Position numbers and translations under genes: made by a program. Shown in pieces: positions 37,244 to 45,585 of a DNA stretch of 64,000 nucleotides. Every line of letters starts with the position of its first letter. Position 1 is the stretch's first letter. The stretch is from Palsa-504 sp963835775 (GTDB taxonomy: Bacteria > Actinomycetota > Actinomycetes > Streptosporangiales > Streptosporangiaceae), in assembly GCA_963835775.1 (NCBI GenBank), contig CAWIHB010000025.1, forward strand, positions 62,001-126,000, written 5' to 3'. The notes beneath the pieces are model-generated. The model searched no databases. It worked only from the letters and a program-made list of their open reading frames with translations, and had not been told where the DNA came from.

Positions 37244-38008
37244 TCAGGCGGTGGCCAGCTGGCCGCCGTCGACCACCAGGACCTGGCCGGTCATGTAGGA
37301 CGAGGCGTCGCTGGCCAGGAATACGGCCGGGCCGGCCATCTCCTCGGCCCGGGCCCAGCGGCGCATCGGCACGTTGGCCACGATGGCATCGCCGCCGTCC
37401 GGGCCGCCCCACAGGTCCTGGTTCAGGTCGGTGGCGGTCCAGCCCGGGCACAGCGCGTTCACCCGGATCCCGTACTGGGCCCACTCCACCGCGAGCGTCT
37501 TGGTCACCGAGACCACCCCGGCCTTGGATGCCCCGTACGGGGCCAGGCCAGGCGCGCCGGACAGGCCGGCCACCGACGCGACGTTGATCACCGAGCCGCC
37601 GCCGTGCTCGCGCATGTGCTGGCCAACCGCCTGGCAGACGTAGATGGTCGCGTCCAGGTTCAGCCGCATTACCTTCTCCCAGCCGGACATGCGCATGTCC
37701 AGGAACGGCACCATGAAGTTCGAGCCGCCGGCATTGTTGAACACGATGTCGAGCTGGCCGAGCAGCCGGATCGCCTCGCTGACCGTGGGGGCGACATCCT
37801 CCTGGCGGGTCACGTCGAGCGGGAACACGAAGGCCTTGCGGCCCAGGGCTTCCACCTCGCGGGCCGTGGCGGCCAGCCCTTCCTCGCTGCGGGCCGCGAC
37901 GGCCACGTCGGCGCCCGCCTCGGCCAGCGCGACCGCGATGACCCGGCCGATGCCCCGGGACGCACCGGTCACGAACGCCTTCTTGCCGGTCAGGTCGAAC
38001 GTGGTCAC
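37244..38008 (-). CDS. SDR family oxidoreductase
   Basis: Classical short-chain dehydrogenase/reductase, 254 residues, start GTG 38006-38008 (VTTFDLTGKKAFVTG) with GGGAGG upstream; the frame is open further upstream but without a ribosome site. Motifs: TGASRGIG cofactor loop, NNAGGSNF, catalytic Ser in NVASVAG and YGASK with Tyr and Lys. AARSEEG after the second strand suggests NADP. Substrate unknown. Confidence 0.88.
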   Translation of the reverse strand: MTTFDLTGKKAFVTGASRGIGRVIAVALAEAGADVAVAARSEEGLAATAREVEALGRKAFVFPLDVTRQEDVAPTVSEAIRLLGQLDIVFNNAGGSNFMVPFLDMRMSGWEKVMRLNLDATIYVCQAVGQHMREHGGGSVINVASVAGLSGAPGLAPYGASKAGVVSVTKTLAVEWAQYGIRVNALCPGWTATDLNQDLWGGPDGGDAIVANVPMRRWARAEEMAGPAVFLASDASSYMTGQVLVVDGGQLATA

Positions 38009-38094
38009 GATTCCTCCCAATGTGTCGATAGCGTCATCGTAGGGGGCACCGGTGCGGCCGGGTTGACCCGGCGCACGATCTGATTCCACCCGGC

Positions 38095-38388
38095 TCATCG
38101 CCTGGCCCCGTGCGGGCCCCGGCGCAGCCGGTTCTGCCAGCAGGCGCGGTGCCAGTGCCTGCGCTCCTCCACGCCGGTGTTGATCCCGTCGGCGGGCCAG
38201 GCCACGATGTGCGGCGTGCCGGGCACAATCTCCTGGTCACAGCCCGGGCAGCGGTACGCCTTGGTGCCGCCCGCGCCGGGCTGCGGCCGCACCACCCAGT
38301 CCCCGTCGGGCCAGGATTCGGTGCGCTCGGGCCCAGGCACAGCCGCCGGCGGACCGGAGCGCTCGCGGCGGATCCTGCGCGGGCTCAC
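38095..38388 (-). CDS. Small zinc-ribbon-like protein next to nucS
   Basis: 97 residues from GTG 38386-38388 (VSPRRIRRERSG). Central WPDGDWVV, then YRCPGCDQEIVPGTPHIVAWP and HWHRACW: two Cys plus His/Cys likely bind zinc. Close relatives in Streptomyces are labelled ATP/GTP-binding without evidence. Divergent from nucS, 37 bases apart, a pairing I recall from other actinobacteria. Confidence 0.75.
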   Translation of the reverse strand: MSPRRIRRERSGPPAAVPGPERTESWPDGDWVVRPQPGAGGTKAYRCPGCDQEIVPGTPHIVAWPADGINTGVEERRHWHRACWQNRLRRGPHGARR

Positions 38389-38425
38389 GCCTGTCCACCC
38401 TATGCGAGCGGTAGAGTTTCGGCTC

Positions 38426-39082
38426 GTGCGGCTCGTCATCGCCCGGTGCAGCGTCGACTACGTCGGCCGGCTCACCGCCCACCTGCCCTCGGCCCTGCGC
38501 CTGCTCATCGTCAAGGCGGACGGATCGGTGCTGGTGCACAGCGATGGCGGCTCGTACAAGCCGCTGAACTGGATGTCGCCGCCCTGCAAGCTGACCGAGC
38601 AGCCCGGCCTGTGGTCGGTCACCAACAAGGCCGGGGAGACGCTGGCGATCACCATCACCGAGGTGATCAGCGACGCCTCGGTCAACCTGGGCGTCGACCC
38701 GGGGCTGGTCAAGGACGGCGTGGAGGCGCACCTGCAGGAGCTGCTGGCCGCCCGGCTCGAGGTGCTCGGCGACGGCTGGCGGCTGGTCCGCCGCGAGTAC
38801 CCGACCCCGATCGGCCCGGTCGACCTGATGTGCCGGGACGATTCGGGCCAGAGTGTGGCCGTCGAGATCAAACGCCGCGGCGAAATTGACGGAGTGGAGC
38901 AACTGACCAGGTACCTGGACCTGCTGAACCGGGACCCGCTGCTGGCCCCGGTGCACGGCGTGTTCGCCGCCCAGGAGATCCGGCCGCAGGCCCGGACCCT
39001 GGCCGAGGACCGCGGGATCCGCTGCGTCACCCTGGACTACGACGCCATGCGCGGCATCGAGCGCGAGGGCACGCTGTTCTGA
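38426..39082 (+). CDS. nucS: Mismatch-specific endonuclease NucS
   Basis: Archaeal-type NucS/EndoMS, which cuts mismatched DNA and replaces MutS/MutL repair in actinobacteria. 218 residues from GTG 38426 (VRLVIARCSVDYVGRLTAHL). C-terminal nuclease motifs IGPVDLMCRDD and VAVEIKRRGEIDGVEQLTRY carry the acidic and Lys metal-site residues. TAGAGT at 38412-38417, eight bases before the GTG, fits a leaderless transcript and supports this start over ATG 38402. The C-terminal tail GTLF should include the sliding-clamp contact. The stop codon lies at the first unit of a 14-bp minisatellite. Confidence 0.93.
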   Translation: MRLVIARCSVDYVGRLTAHLPSALRLLIVKADGSVLVHSDGGSYKPLNWMSPPCKLTEQPGLWSVTNKAGETLAITITEVISDASVNLGVDPGLVKDGVEAHLQELLAARLEVLGDGWRLVRREYPTPIGPVDLMCRDDSGQSVAVEIKRRGEIDGVEQLTRYLDLLNRDPLLAPVHGVFAAQEIRPQARTLAEDRGIRCVTLDYDAMRGIEREGTLF

Positions 39083-39263
39083 CCGTGCTGTCCTGACGGT
39101 GCTGTCCTGACGGTGCTGTCCTGACGGTGCTGTCCTGACGGTGCTGTCCTGACGGTGCTGTCCTGACGGTGCTGTCCTGACGGTGCTGTCCTGACGGTGC
39201 TGTCCTGACGGTGCTGTCCTGGACGGTGCTGTCCTGACGGTGCTGTCCTGACGGTGCTGTCCT
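39081..39263. repeat. 14-bp minisatellite after nucS
   Basis: Thirteen copies of GACGGTGCTGTCCT: ten from 39081 to 39220 (the first has C for G at position 4), one extra G at 39221, then three more. The array begins on the last two bases of the nucS stop codon. Near-perfect identity implies recent expansion. From 39264 to about 39520 I see no supportable feature. Confidence 0.95.
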
Positions 39264-39522
39264 GACTGGGCCGGCGGACGCTTACGAGCTCACCTCCAGT
39301 GAAATTCCTGAGCGATGCGCCACTTAATTGCCGGCTAGCTCGGCAAGTAGCGGATACCGACATCGTCCGTTTCTGGCACTCTCGCCGCGTCTGCCTGTTC
39401 TGCCATCACCAGCAGCAGCCGCGACGGGGCCGCCGTCGAACCCAGGCCACCCCTCAGCATCATCCGCCTCACAGGCGGCGGGTTCGGTCCGCAACTCGCC
39501 GGCCCGATGGTCCAACCGCAGC

Positions 39523-40166
39523 TAGTAGTCGTCGCCCTGGGAGGTACTGGGCGCCTTGCCGGAGATGGTGCAGACCGCCTACGGCTCGCTTACCATCGGC
39601 TTGGACCTGCAGCCCGGTCAGTCCGTGCTGATCCGCGGCGGCACCTCATCCGTCGGCCTGGCCGCCGCCGCGCTGGCCGCATGGCGCGGTGCCACGGTGC
39701 TGTCCACCACCCGGCAGGCCGGCCGCCTGGCCTGGCTGAAGGAGCACGGTGTCGACCACCCCCTGCTCGACACCGGCCAGGTCGCGCCCGCCGTGCGCGA
39801 ACTGTACCCGGGCGGCGTCGACGCCGCCCTTGATCTGGTCGGTACCCCGACCCTGCCCGACACGCTGCGCGCGGTGCGCGTGCACGGCACGGCCTGCTTC
39901 AGCGGCAGCCTGTCCAACCAGTGGACGGTGCAGGACTTCGCCCCGAACGAATACCTGCCCAAGGGCGTGCGCCTGGCCGGCTATTCCGGCGACGCCGCCG
40001 ACCTGCCGCGGGCGGCCCTCCAGGAGATCCTCGACGCGGTCGCGGCGGCCGGCTGTCCTTCCCCGTGGACCGGATCTATGACGGTCTGGAGCAGGTGCCG
40101 CAGGCCCACGACGACATGGAACATGACCGCGCCACCGGCAAGCTCGTCGTCCGCGTCCGGCACTGA
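39523..40166 (+). pseudogene. Zinc-type alcohol dehydrogenase remnant
   Basis: Cofactor-binding half of an MDR-family quinone or alcohol dehydrogenase. Homology starts at PWEVLGALPEMVQTAYGSLT (about 39526) and includes LIRGGTSSVGLAAAALA and VDAALDLVGTPTLPDTLR. Near 40045-40055 the frame shifts by one base; the family-like C-terminus FPVDRIYDGLEQVPQAHDD ... KLVVRVRH ends at 40166 in the new frame. The N-terminal catalytic half is missing; upstream DNA does not encode it. Lost start and frameshift make this non-functional. Confidence 0.85.
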
Positions 40167-40245
40167 ACATCGTCTCCCATGTAGCGGCGTCCACACCGCG
40201 AACACCGCGCCGATCAACGCCAGCCAGCGTTTCCGCGGAGACGCC

Positions 40246-40263
40246 TTGTGAAATTCTTCACAA
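40246..40263. promoter_or_regulatory. Perfect Rex-type operator sequence
   Basis: TTGTGAA, ATTC, TTCACAA: exact match to the general Rex consensus (NADH/NAD-sensing repressor), at the centre of a 12-bp perfect inverted repeat (ACGCCTTGTGAA/TTCACAAGGCGT, 40241-40268). An outer inverted repeat AGCGTTTCC/GGAAACGCT (40226-40234, 40276-40284) surrounds it. It lies 80 bases past the dehydrogenase remnant and before a DUF222 remnant, so any target gene may be gone. A stem-loop terminator is the alternative, but there is no T run. Confidence 0.55.
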
Positions 40264-40392
40264 GGCGTAGTGATAGGAAACGCTTCCGACGTGGCGACGC
40301 GGGTCTCACCGGCCGGCGGCCGAAGCCGGCCGGTTCGGGCCCGTCGGCATAGGAGCTTCCCGCCGGGGATGTATTCATCGTTCGATTCCCTT

Positions 40393-40410
40393 CTGTCTTG
40401 ATACAGACAG
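40393..40410. promoter_or_regulatory. Palindrome, possible TetR-type operator
   Basis: CTGTCT, TGATAC, AGACAG: perfect 6-bp arms around a 6-base centre in the 425-base stretch (40167-40594) between two gene remnants. The size and shape fit a dimeric helix-turn-helix regulator. No intact target gene follows. Apart from this and the Rex-like site I see nothing in the stretch. Confidence 0.35.
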
Positions 40411-40594
40411 CATCCGGCCTCCCGGCACAGGACGGTCAAGGACCATGAAGCGGACCAACCCTCTCGCCAGGGGAAGGTTCGCCCCCAGCGGCCCAGCGAC
40501 GCCTAACCGGGCCCGGCAGGCGTCCGTGCGCTGGGACGTGGGATGGCTCATCCGGGGTGGGAGGGCTCAGTTTGGCACCGCGAGATTGTCGTAC

Positions 40595-40837
40595 CGCCGC
40601 GGCTGGGCCAGCTGGGAGATGAACAGCTGCGCCGCCTGGCTGTCGTGGAAATGCCAGATGAGCTCGGGTACCGCCCGGGAGCACGTCCGGGTGGCCCGCG
40701 CCCTGCGGGACCTGCCGGTGATCCGCGGCGAGTTCGCCGCGGGCAGGCTATCCTACGCGAAGGTGCGGGCGCTGACCCGGATCGCCACCCCGGACACCGA
40801 TGCGGGGCTGGCCGAGCTGGCCGGCCCGATGACCGGG
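40595..40837 (+). pseudogene. DUF222 (13E12-repeat HNH protein) fragment
   Basis: About 80 codons matching the DUF222 domain of actinobacterial 13E12-type HNH endonuclease proteins: RRGWASWEMNSCAAWLSWKC, TAREHVRVARALRDLP, GEFAAGRLSYAKVRALTRIA and ATPDTDAGLAELA. Neither the start of the domain nor the HNH part is present, and the fragment ends just before the stop codon of the convergent LacI gene. A relic of a mobile gene family. Confidence 0.8.
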
Positions 40838-40852
40838 AACCAGCGGGGAACG

Positions 40853-41920
40853 TCAGCCAGAACGCGTGCTGAGCGAGCGAGTGCTGGTGCGCTGGATGAC
40901 CTGCCAGCCGGGCGGGTCCAGGTCAGCGGGCAGGGCGTGGCCGAGGGCGAGGCGGGCGCAGCGGCGGCCCTGATCGCGCAGCGACTGCCGGACCGTGGTC
41001 AGGCCCGCCGAGGCAGCGGCGTCGCTGTCGTCCCACCCGGTGATCGCCACGGCGCCGGGCACGGTGCGGCCGGCCCGGGCCGCGGCGCGGAGCGCGCCCA
41101 GGGCAAGCTCGTCGCTCATCGCGGCGATCGCGTCGGGCGGGTCACCGCCGCGGAAGAGCTCGTCGGACATGGCTTCACCGAGCGCGGTGGCGTTGACCGG
41201 GCACACCGCGACCCGCAGGTCGTCGGGGGCGCCCCCGGCCTGGAGCCAGGCGTCGAGGAAGCCTTCCCACCGGTGCCGGGTCAGCGGGTAGGTCACGGCC
41301 GGCCCGGGCGGGCCGGCGAGCAGCGCCTCGGCGCGGCCGCGGTTGACCGGGAAGCTGAGCACCACCGGCCGGGCCGCGCCGGCGAAGGCCAGCCGACCGA
41401 CCGCCGTGGCAGCGGCCCGGTCGTCGATACCGACCACCGGCAGCCCGGGCCGGGCCGGGCCCGCGTGCACGACGGCCGGCAGGCCGCTAGCGGCCACCGC
41501 GTCCAGGACCGGGTCGTCGTCGCTGGTGGTCCACACGATGAACCCGTCTACCACCGCCTCGTTGACACGCTGCACGTCGCTGGCGGCGCCGGTGATCGGG
41601 ACCAGGGTCAGGCCGATGCCTTCGCCGGCGCAGACTTCCGCGACGCCGACCAGGAACTTTACCGCCTGCGGGTCGTCAAAGGCGTAGGTTAGCCGCTCGC
41701 CCAGGACCACTCCCAGGCTGCCGACCCGGCCCCGGCGCAGCGACCGGGCGCCTGGATGGGGGCCGGGATAGGCCAGCCGCTCCGCCGCCGCCCGGACCTT
41801 GGCCGCGGTGGCGGGCGCGACCCGGGCGGGTTGCGAGTAGACGTAGGACGCCGTCATGACCGACACCCCGGCCGCGTCCGCGACCTGACGCAGCGTCGGG
41901 CGGCTTCGTCGTTGAGCCAC
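40853..41920 (-). CDS. LacI family transcriptional regulator
   Basis: 355 residues from GTG 41918-41920 (VAQRRSRPTLRQVADAAGVS). N-terminal LacI HTH with TLRQVADAAGVSVMTASYVY and hinge helix KVRAAAERLAY. Periplasmic-binding-protein-like effector domain from about 60 to 335 with GIDDRAAATAVGRLA and ITGWDDSDAAASAGLTTV. Divergent from an MFS transporter gene; two palindromes in the 40-base gap are its likely operators, so it would repress both itself and the transporter. Effector unknown. ATG or GTG codons further upstream would place the operators inside the gene. Confidence 0.9.
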   Translation of the reverse strand: MAQRRSRPTLRQVADAAGVSVMTASYVYSQPARVAPATAAKVRAAAERLAYPGPHPGARSLRRGRVGSLGVVLGERLTYAFDDPQAVKFLVGVAEVCAGEGIGLTLVPITGAASDVQRVNEAVVDGFIVWTTSDDDPVLDAVAASGLPAVVHAGPARPGLPVVGIDDRAAATAVGRLAFAGAARPVVLSFPVNRGRAEALLAGPPGPAVTYPLTRHRWEGFLDAWLQAGGAPDDLRVAVCPVNATALGEAMSDELFRGGDPPDAIAAMSDELALGALRAAARAGRTVPGAVAITGWDDSDAAASAGLTTVRQSLRDQGRRCARLALGHALPADLDPPGWQVIQRTSTRSLSTRSG

Positions 41921-41933
41921 CCTGACACTGTAG

Positions 41934-41951
41934 TTGTGTATCGATATACAA
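41934..41951. promoter_or_regulatory. LacI-type operator O1
   Basis: TTGTGTATCGATATACAA, an 18-bp inverted repeat with one mismatch and a central CG as expected for LacI-family sites. Thirteen bases upstream of the LacI gene. Confidence 0.75.
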
Positions 41952-41957
41952 TCAGCG

Positions 41958-41975
41958 TTGTGTATCGATACACAG
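41958..41975. promoter_or_regulatory. LacI-type operator O2
   Basis: TTGTGTATCGATACACAG, containing a perfect 16-bp palindrome. Its centre is 24 bases from that of O1 and the left half-sites are identical, pointing to a tandem operator pair for one regulator. Confidence 0.75.
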
Positions 41976-43232
41976 ACGAGAGGACAACCGCGGAGGGTGC
42001 TCACGGCGCGACGGCCGGGGACGCGCTGACGCCACGCGTTCCGCACGATGCGGCGGCCGGGGACGGGAGGCGGCCACGCGATGCGCATGCGGAGAAGTTC
42101 CGGGATGCGCCGACGCTGTTGAGCTACGGCGCGCTGGCTGGGTATGCGTTCTGGCTGTACGCGTACGGGCCCGCGCTGGCCTTGCTCCGGGCCGAGTTGC
42201 ATTTCTCCTACGGCGTGCTCGGTGTGTACTCGGCGCTGTGGGCCGCGGGGGCGGCGCTGGCCGGGGTGAGCTTTGCCCCGGTCGCGCGGCGGCTGCCCCG
42301 CTCGGCGTTGCTGTGGTCATCGGCGGCGGGCGCCACCGCCGGGGCCGGGCTGTTCACCGCGGCCCACACCATCGCGCTCACCATGTCCGGCGCCGTGCTG
42401 ATCGGCTTCGCAGGCACCACGCTGCTCACCTGCATCCAGGCGATCCTGTCCGACCGGCACGGCGAGCAGCGCGACCGGGCACTGACCGAAGCCAACGTGG
42501 GGGCGGCCGGGTGCGCGGTGCTCGCGCCTGTTCTCCTCGGCCTGTTCCAGGCCACCCCGCTGGGCTGGCGTGCGGCGTTTGGCCTGCCTGCGGTGGCCCT
42601 GGTCGGTCTCTACCTGCGCTACCGGCACCAGCCGCTGCCCTCGGCGCCAGGCCTCTCCTGGTGGGCGTCAGGCCAGGCTGTCGCTGTCCTGCTGGCTGCT
42701 GGCGGCCATGGTCGCCGTCGGCATTGCCGTCGAATTCTGCCCGGTCTACTTCGGGGCCGAGGCGCTCACCGGTATCGGGCTGCGGACCGCTCAGGCCGCC
42801 ATCGCGATGAGCGGTTTCTACTTCGGCATCCTCGTCGGCCGCGTCGGCGGCGCGTTTCTCACCCGCCGTCCCGGCCGGACCCTCCCGCTGCTGTACGCAT
42901 CCCTGGCCGTCACGGCCGCCGGCTTCCTGCTGTTCTGGCTGGCCGACCGGCCCGTCCTGGCGGTAACAGGGCTATTCCTGTGCGGACTAGGCGTGGCCAA
43001 CCTCTATCCGCTCTCGCTGGCGCTCACGCTGGCCGCCGCGCCCGGGAAGGGCGACACCGCCAACGCGCGCACTCAGCTGCTGGGCGGAATTTTCGTCATC
43101 GTCGCCCCCTACCTGCTCGGCAGCCTCGCCGACCAGCTCGGGCTGCACGCCGCGTTCAGCGTCGAGCTGGTGCTTATCGGGCTGGCCGCGCTGCTGCTGC
43201 TGGCCGGGCTCCGGCTCGCGAGCCGGCGCTGA
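41960..43232 (+). pseudogene. MFS transporter, frameshifted
   Basis: CynX/NimT-like major facilitator with about 12 TM segments split between two frames. First part: LLSYGALAGYAFWLYAYGPA to LRYRHQPLPSAPG; second part: LSLSCWLLAAMVAVGIAVEF to the stop at 43232. The switch lies about 42645-42690 and needs a one-base indel. The start is unclear: the only in-frame candidate codons (GTG 41960 or just upstream) fall inside the operator region, so the N-terminus may also be damaged. Either a real pseudogene or a sequencing error; two neighbouring genes show similar frame problems. The 3' end overlaps the convergent gene by 59 bases. Confidence 0.8.
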
Positions 43233-45501
43233 GCAGGCCGGCCAGGAGGGCGACCACGACGGCCAGGGCGGCCGGGAGGAGCAGCGCGTCGCGCAGGCCC
43301 ACGCCGGAGGCGAGGGCGCCGATGACGACCGGGCCGCTGAGCAGGCCGCTGTAGGCGATGGCGGCGATCCGGCCGATGGCGCGCCCGGCCCGGGCCGGAT
43401 CGAGCCGCACCGCGGCGGAGACGATCTGCGGGAAGATCCCGGCCAGGCCCGCGCCGAGCAGCGCGAACCCGGCCACCGCGGCGGCCGGGGTGCCGATCAG
43501 CAGGCCGGCGGCCAGGCCCAGGCCGGCCAGCAGGCCGCTGGCCCGGACCAGCCGCACCGGGCCGAACCGTCCGGCCAGCCGGTCCCCCGCCACCCGCCCG
43601 GCGGCCATCATGACCGAGAACGCGGCCAGCCCGGCGGCCGCGAACGCGACCGACGAGTGCAGGTTGACGTGCAGGTAGACGGCGCTCCAGTCGCCGGCCG
43701 AACCCTCGCCGACCTGCCCGGCCAGGGCCAGCAGGCCCAGCGACAAGATCAGCGCCGAGAGCTGCCTGGCCGAGCGGCGCGGCGCGTCCCCGGGCGGCGC
43801 GGCGGGCGCCGCGGGCGGCGGGACGGCCACCCGGGGGCCGGCGGCCAGGCCGGCCGCGATCAGCACGGCGGCGGTCGCGGCCAGGGTGGGGAGCACGCCG
43901 AGGCCCAGGCCCGCGGACAGGGCGCCGATCCCGGCGCCGGCCAGGCCGGCGATGCTGTAACCCGCGTGCAGCGACGACAGGATGGGCCGGCCGTAGCCGA
44001 CCTCGAGCCGGGCGCCGCAGGCGTTCATGGCCACGTCGAGCAGCCCGGCCATCGCCCCGTAGCAGGCCAGCGCGGCCATCAGCCAGCCCAGGTCACCCGC
44101 CGCCCCGATCGGAACCAGGGCCAGCGGGCAGGCCAGGCCGCCGGCCCTGATCACCCGGTCCGGGCCGAACCGGTCGGCGATCCGCCCGCTGACGGCCAGG
44201 GTCACCACACTGCCCGCGGGCACGGCGAACAGGGCCAGCCCCAGGCGGCCGTCGGACAGGTGCAGCGCGGCTTTGATGGCGGGCAGCCGGGCGCTCCAGG
44301 TGGCCGTGGCCGCGCCGAGCACGAAGAAGTAGGCGAGCACCGCGATCCGGGACCTGCGCAGCTCGGCCGGGGTCACGCGCCCGGGCCGACCAGGTGAGCG
44401 TTGACCGAGCGGGCCCGGCCGGCTGAGTTCGGGCCGCTCGGTGACCTGCACGCCCGCGGCCCGCAGCTGCCCGGCTCCCGCGCCGTCGGTGAACAGGCGC
44501 GGCTCGTCCCAGGCGAACACCACCCGGGGGATCCCGGCCGCCACGATGTGCTGGACACAGGTCAACGGGCGCGAGGCGCGCGCCCCGCACGGCACCAGCG
44601 AGCTGTAGATGGTGGCCCGCCGCAGCCGCGGGTCATGCCAGCCCAGCTTGCGCAGGGCCACCTCCTCGGCGTGGTCGTGCTCCTCCTGCTCCCGGGAGAA
44701 CCCGGTGGCCAGCACCTGGCCGTCCTCGGCCACGATGACCGCGCCGACCGAGAAGGCCGACTCCGACGGCGGGCACAGCCGGGCCAGCTCGACCGCCCAG
44801 GCCAGGAACCGCTCCTCCGGGCCGCCCGGGCCGGTCAGGTAGCGGTGCAGCACCACGTCATCGAGCCGGTCGACCTCGGCCAGGGTCATCGGGTTCTTGG
44901 GGTCGTGCGGGTGGCCCCCGGAGGCGAGGTCGAGGCGGGGGGCGCCGGGCTGGGCCACGAAGAAGGGCGCGACGGCGAGGTGGAGTTCGTCGGCCAGGTC
45001 GCGGGTGAGGAACCCGGCCAGGGTCCGCGCGCCGCCTTCGACCAGAAGTCGAGCCACGGACCGTTCGGCCAAATCAGAAAGAACGGCGCCGAGGGACAGC
45101 GGGGCACCGGCGTCAATGAGCACGGCGCGGTCCCCCAGGCGGGCTTGGGCCTCGGGGAGGGCAGGCGTGGCGCAGTAGACCAGGCGCAGGGCGCCGGGGG
45201 CGAAGAAGCGCGCGGCGGGGTCCAGGTCGCCGGTGCCGGTCAGGGTGACGCGGGCCGGGTGCTCGGGCAGGCCGCGGGCGGCACGGCGGGCGCGGCGGCG
45301 CGGGTCGCGGATCAGCAGCCGGGGATCGTCGGCGCGGATCGTGCCCGCGCCGACCAGGATCGCGTCGCAGCCGGCCCGGACCTCGTCCACCCGGTCCAGG
45401 TCAGCCGGGCCGGACAGGATCAGCCGGGCCGGGCCGGCGTCGTCCAGGTAGCCGTCGGCGGAGGTGGCGCACGACAGCAGCACGTACGGGCGTGGCGGCA
45501 C
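43174..45501 (-). CDS. Apparent RibD-like reductase/deaminase fused to an MFS transporter
   Basis: 775 residues in one frame. Residues 5-222: RibD C-terminal/DHFR-like reductase (SADGYLDD, AILVGAGTIRADDPRL, RLLVEGGARTLAGFL). Residues 229-357: cytidine-deaminase-like domain, zinc ligands in HAE (277-279) and PC with a second Cys ten residues on (305, 315). This order is reversed from standard RibD. Residues about 385-765: 12-TM MFS transporter. Start GTG 45499-45501 with AAAGGGGA. In another frame the deaminase would end RSVNAHLVGPGA with TGA overlapping a GTG at 44376 that opens the MFS part, so the fusion probably arose by a one-base indel between 44400 and 44440. Confidence 0.75.
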   Translation of the reverse strand: MPPRPYVLLSCATSADGYLDDAGPARLILSGPADLDRVDEVRAGCDAILVGAGTIRADDPRLLIRDPRRRARRAARGLPEHPARVTLTGTGDLDPAARFFAPGALRLVYCATPALPEAQARLGDRAVLIDAGAPLSLGAVLSDLAERSVARLLVEGGARTLAGFLTRDLADELHLAVAPFFVAQPGAPRLDLASGGHPHDPKNPMTLAEVDRLDDVVLHRYLTGPGGPEERFLAWAVELARLCPPSESAFSVGAVIVAEDGQVLATGFSREQEEHDHAEEVALRKLGWHDPRLRRATIYSSLVPCGARASRPLTCVQHIVAAGIPRVVFAWDEPRLFTDGAGAGQLRAAGVQVTERPELSRPGPLGQRSPGRPGRVTPAELRRSRIAVLAYFFVLGAATATWSARLPAIKAALHLSDGRLGLALFAVPAGSVVTLAVSGRIADRFGPDRVIRAGGLACPLALVPIGAAGDLGWLMAALACYGAMAGLLDVAMNACGARLEVGYGRPILSSLHAGYSIAGLAGAGIGALSAGLGLGVLPTLAATAAVLIAAGLAAGPRVAVPPPAAPAAPPGDAPRRSARQLSALILSLGLLALAGQVGEGSAGDWSAVYLHVNLHSSVAFAAAGLAAFSVMMAAGRVAGDRLAGRFGPVRLVRASGLLAGLGLAAGLLIGTPAAAVAGFALLGAGLAGIFPQIVSAAVRLDPARAGRAIGRIAAIAYSGLLSGPVVIGALASGVGLRDALLLPAALAVVVALLAGLLSAGSRAGARPAAAARPAR

Positions 45502-45585
45502 GCGGTCCCCTTTCGGGTTGTCCCGGCCCCAGTGTTAGGGCCCAGCGTAGCTTCGCCGGTGCGCCCGGTGCTTTACTGGTCAACG

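Noticed and set aside
39081..39263. CRISPR-like array after nucS
   Set aside because: The 14-bp units are contiguous with no spacers and no cas genes are present; it is a minisatellite.
39264..39522. N-terminal part of the dehydrogenase or another small gene
   Set aside because: None of the frames shows family-like sequence or a ribosome site; only low-complexity Arg/His-rich translations appear.
44401..45585. Long upstream extension of the aldehyde dehydrogenase frame
   Set aside because: The homology starts at MLETVNPATGEV; the extension is the complement of the RibD-like gene and has shadow-type composition.
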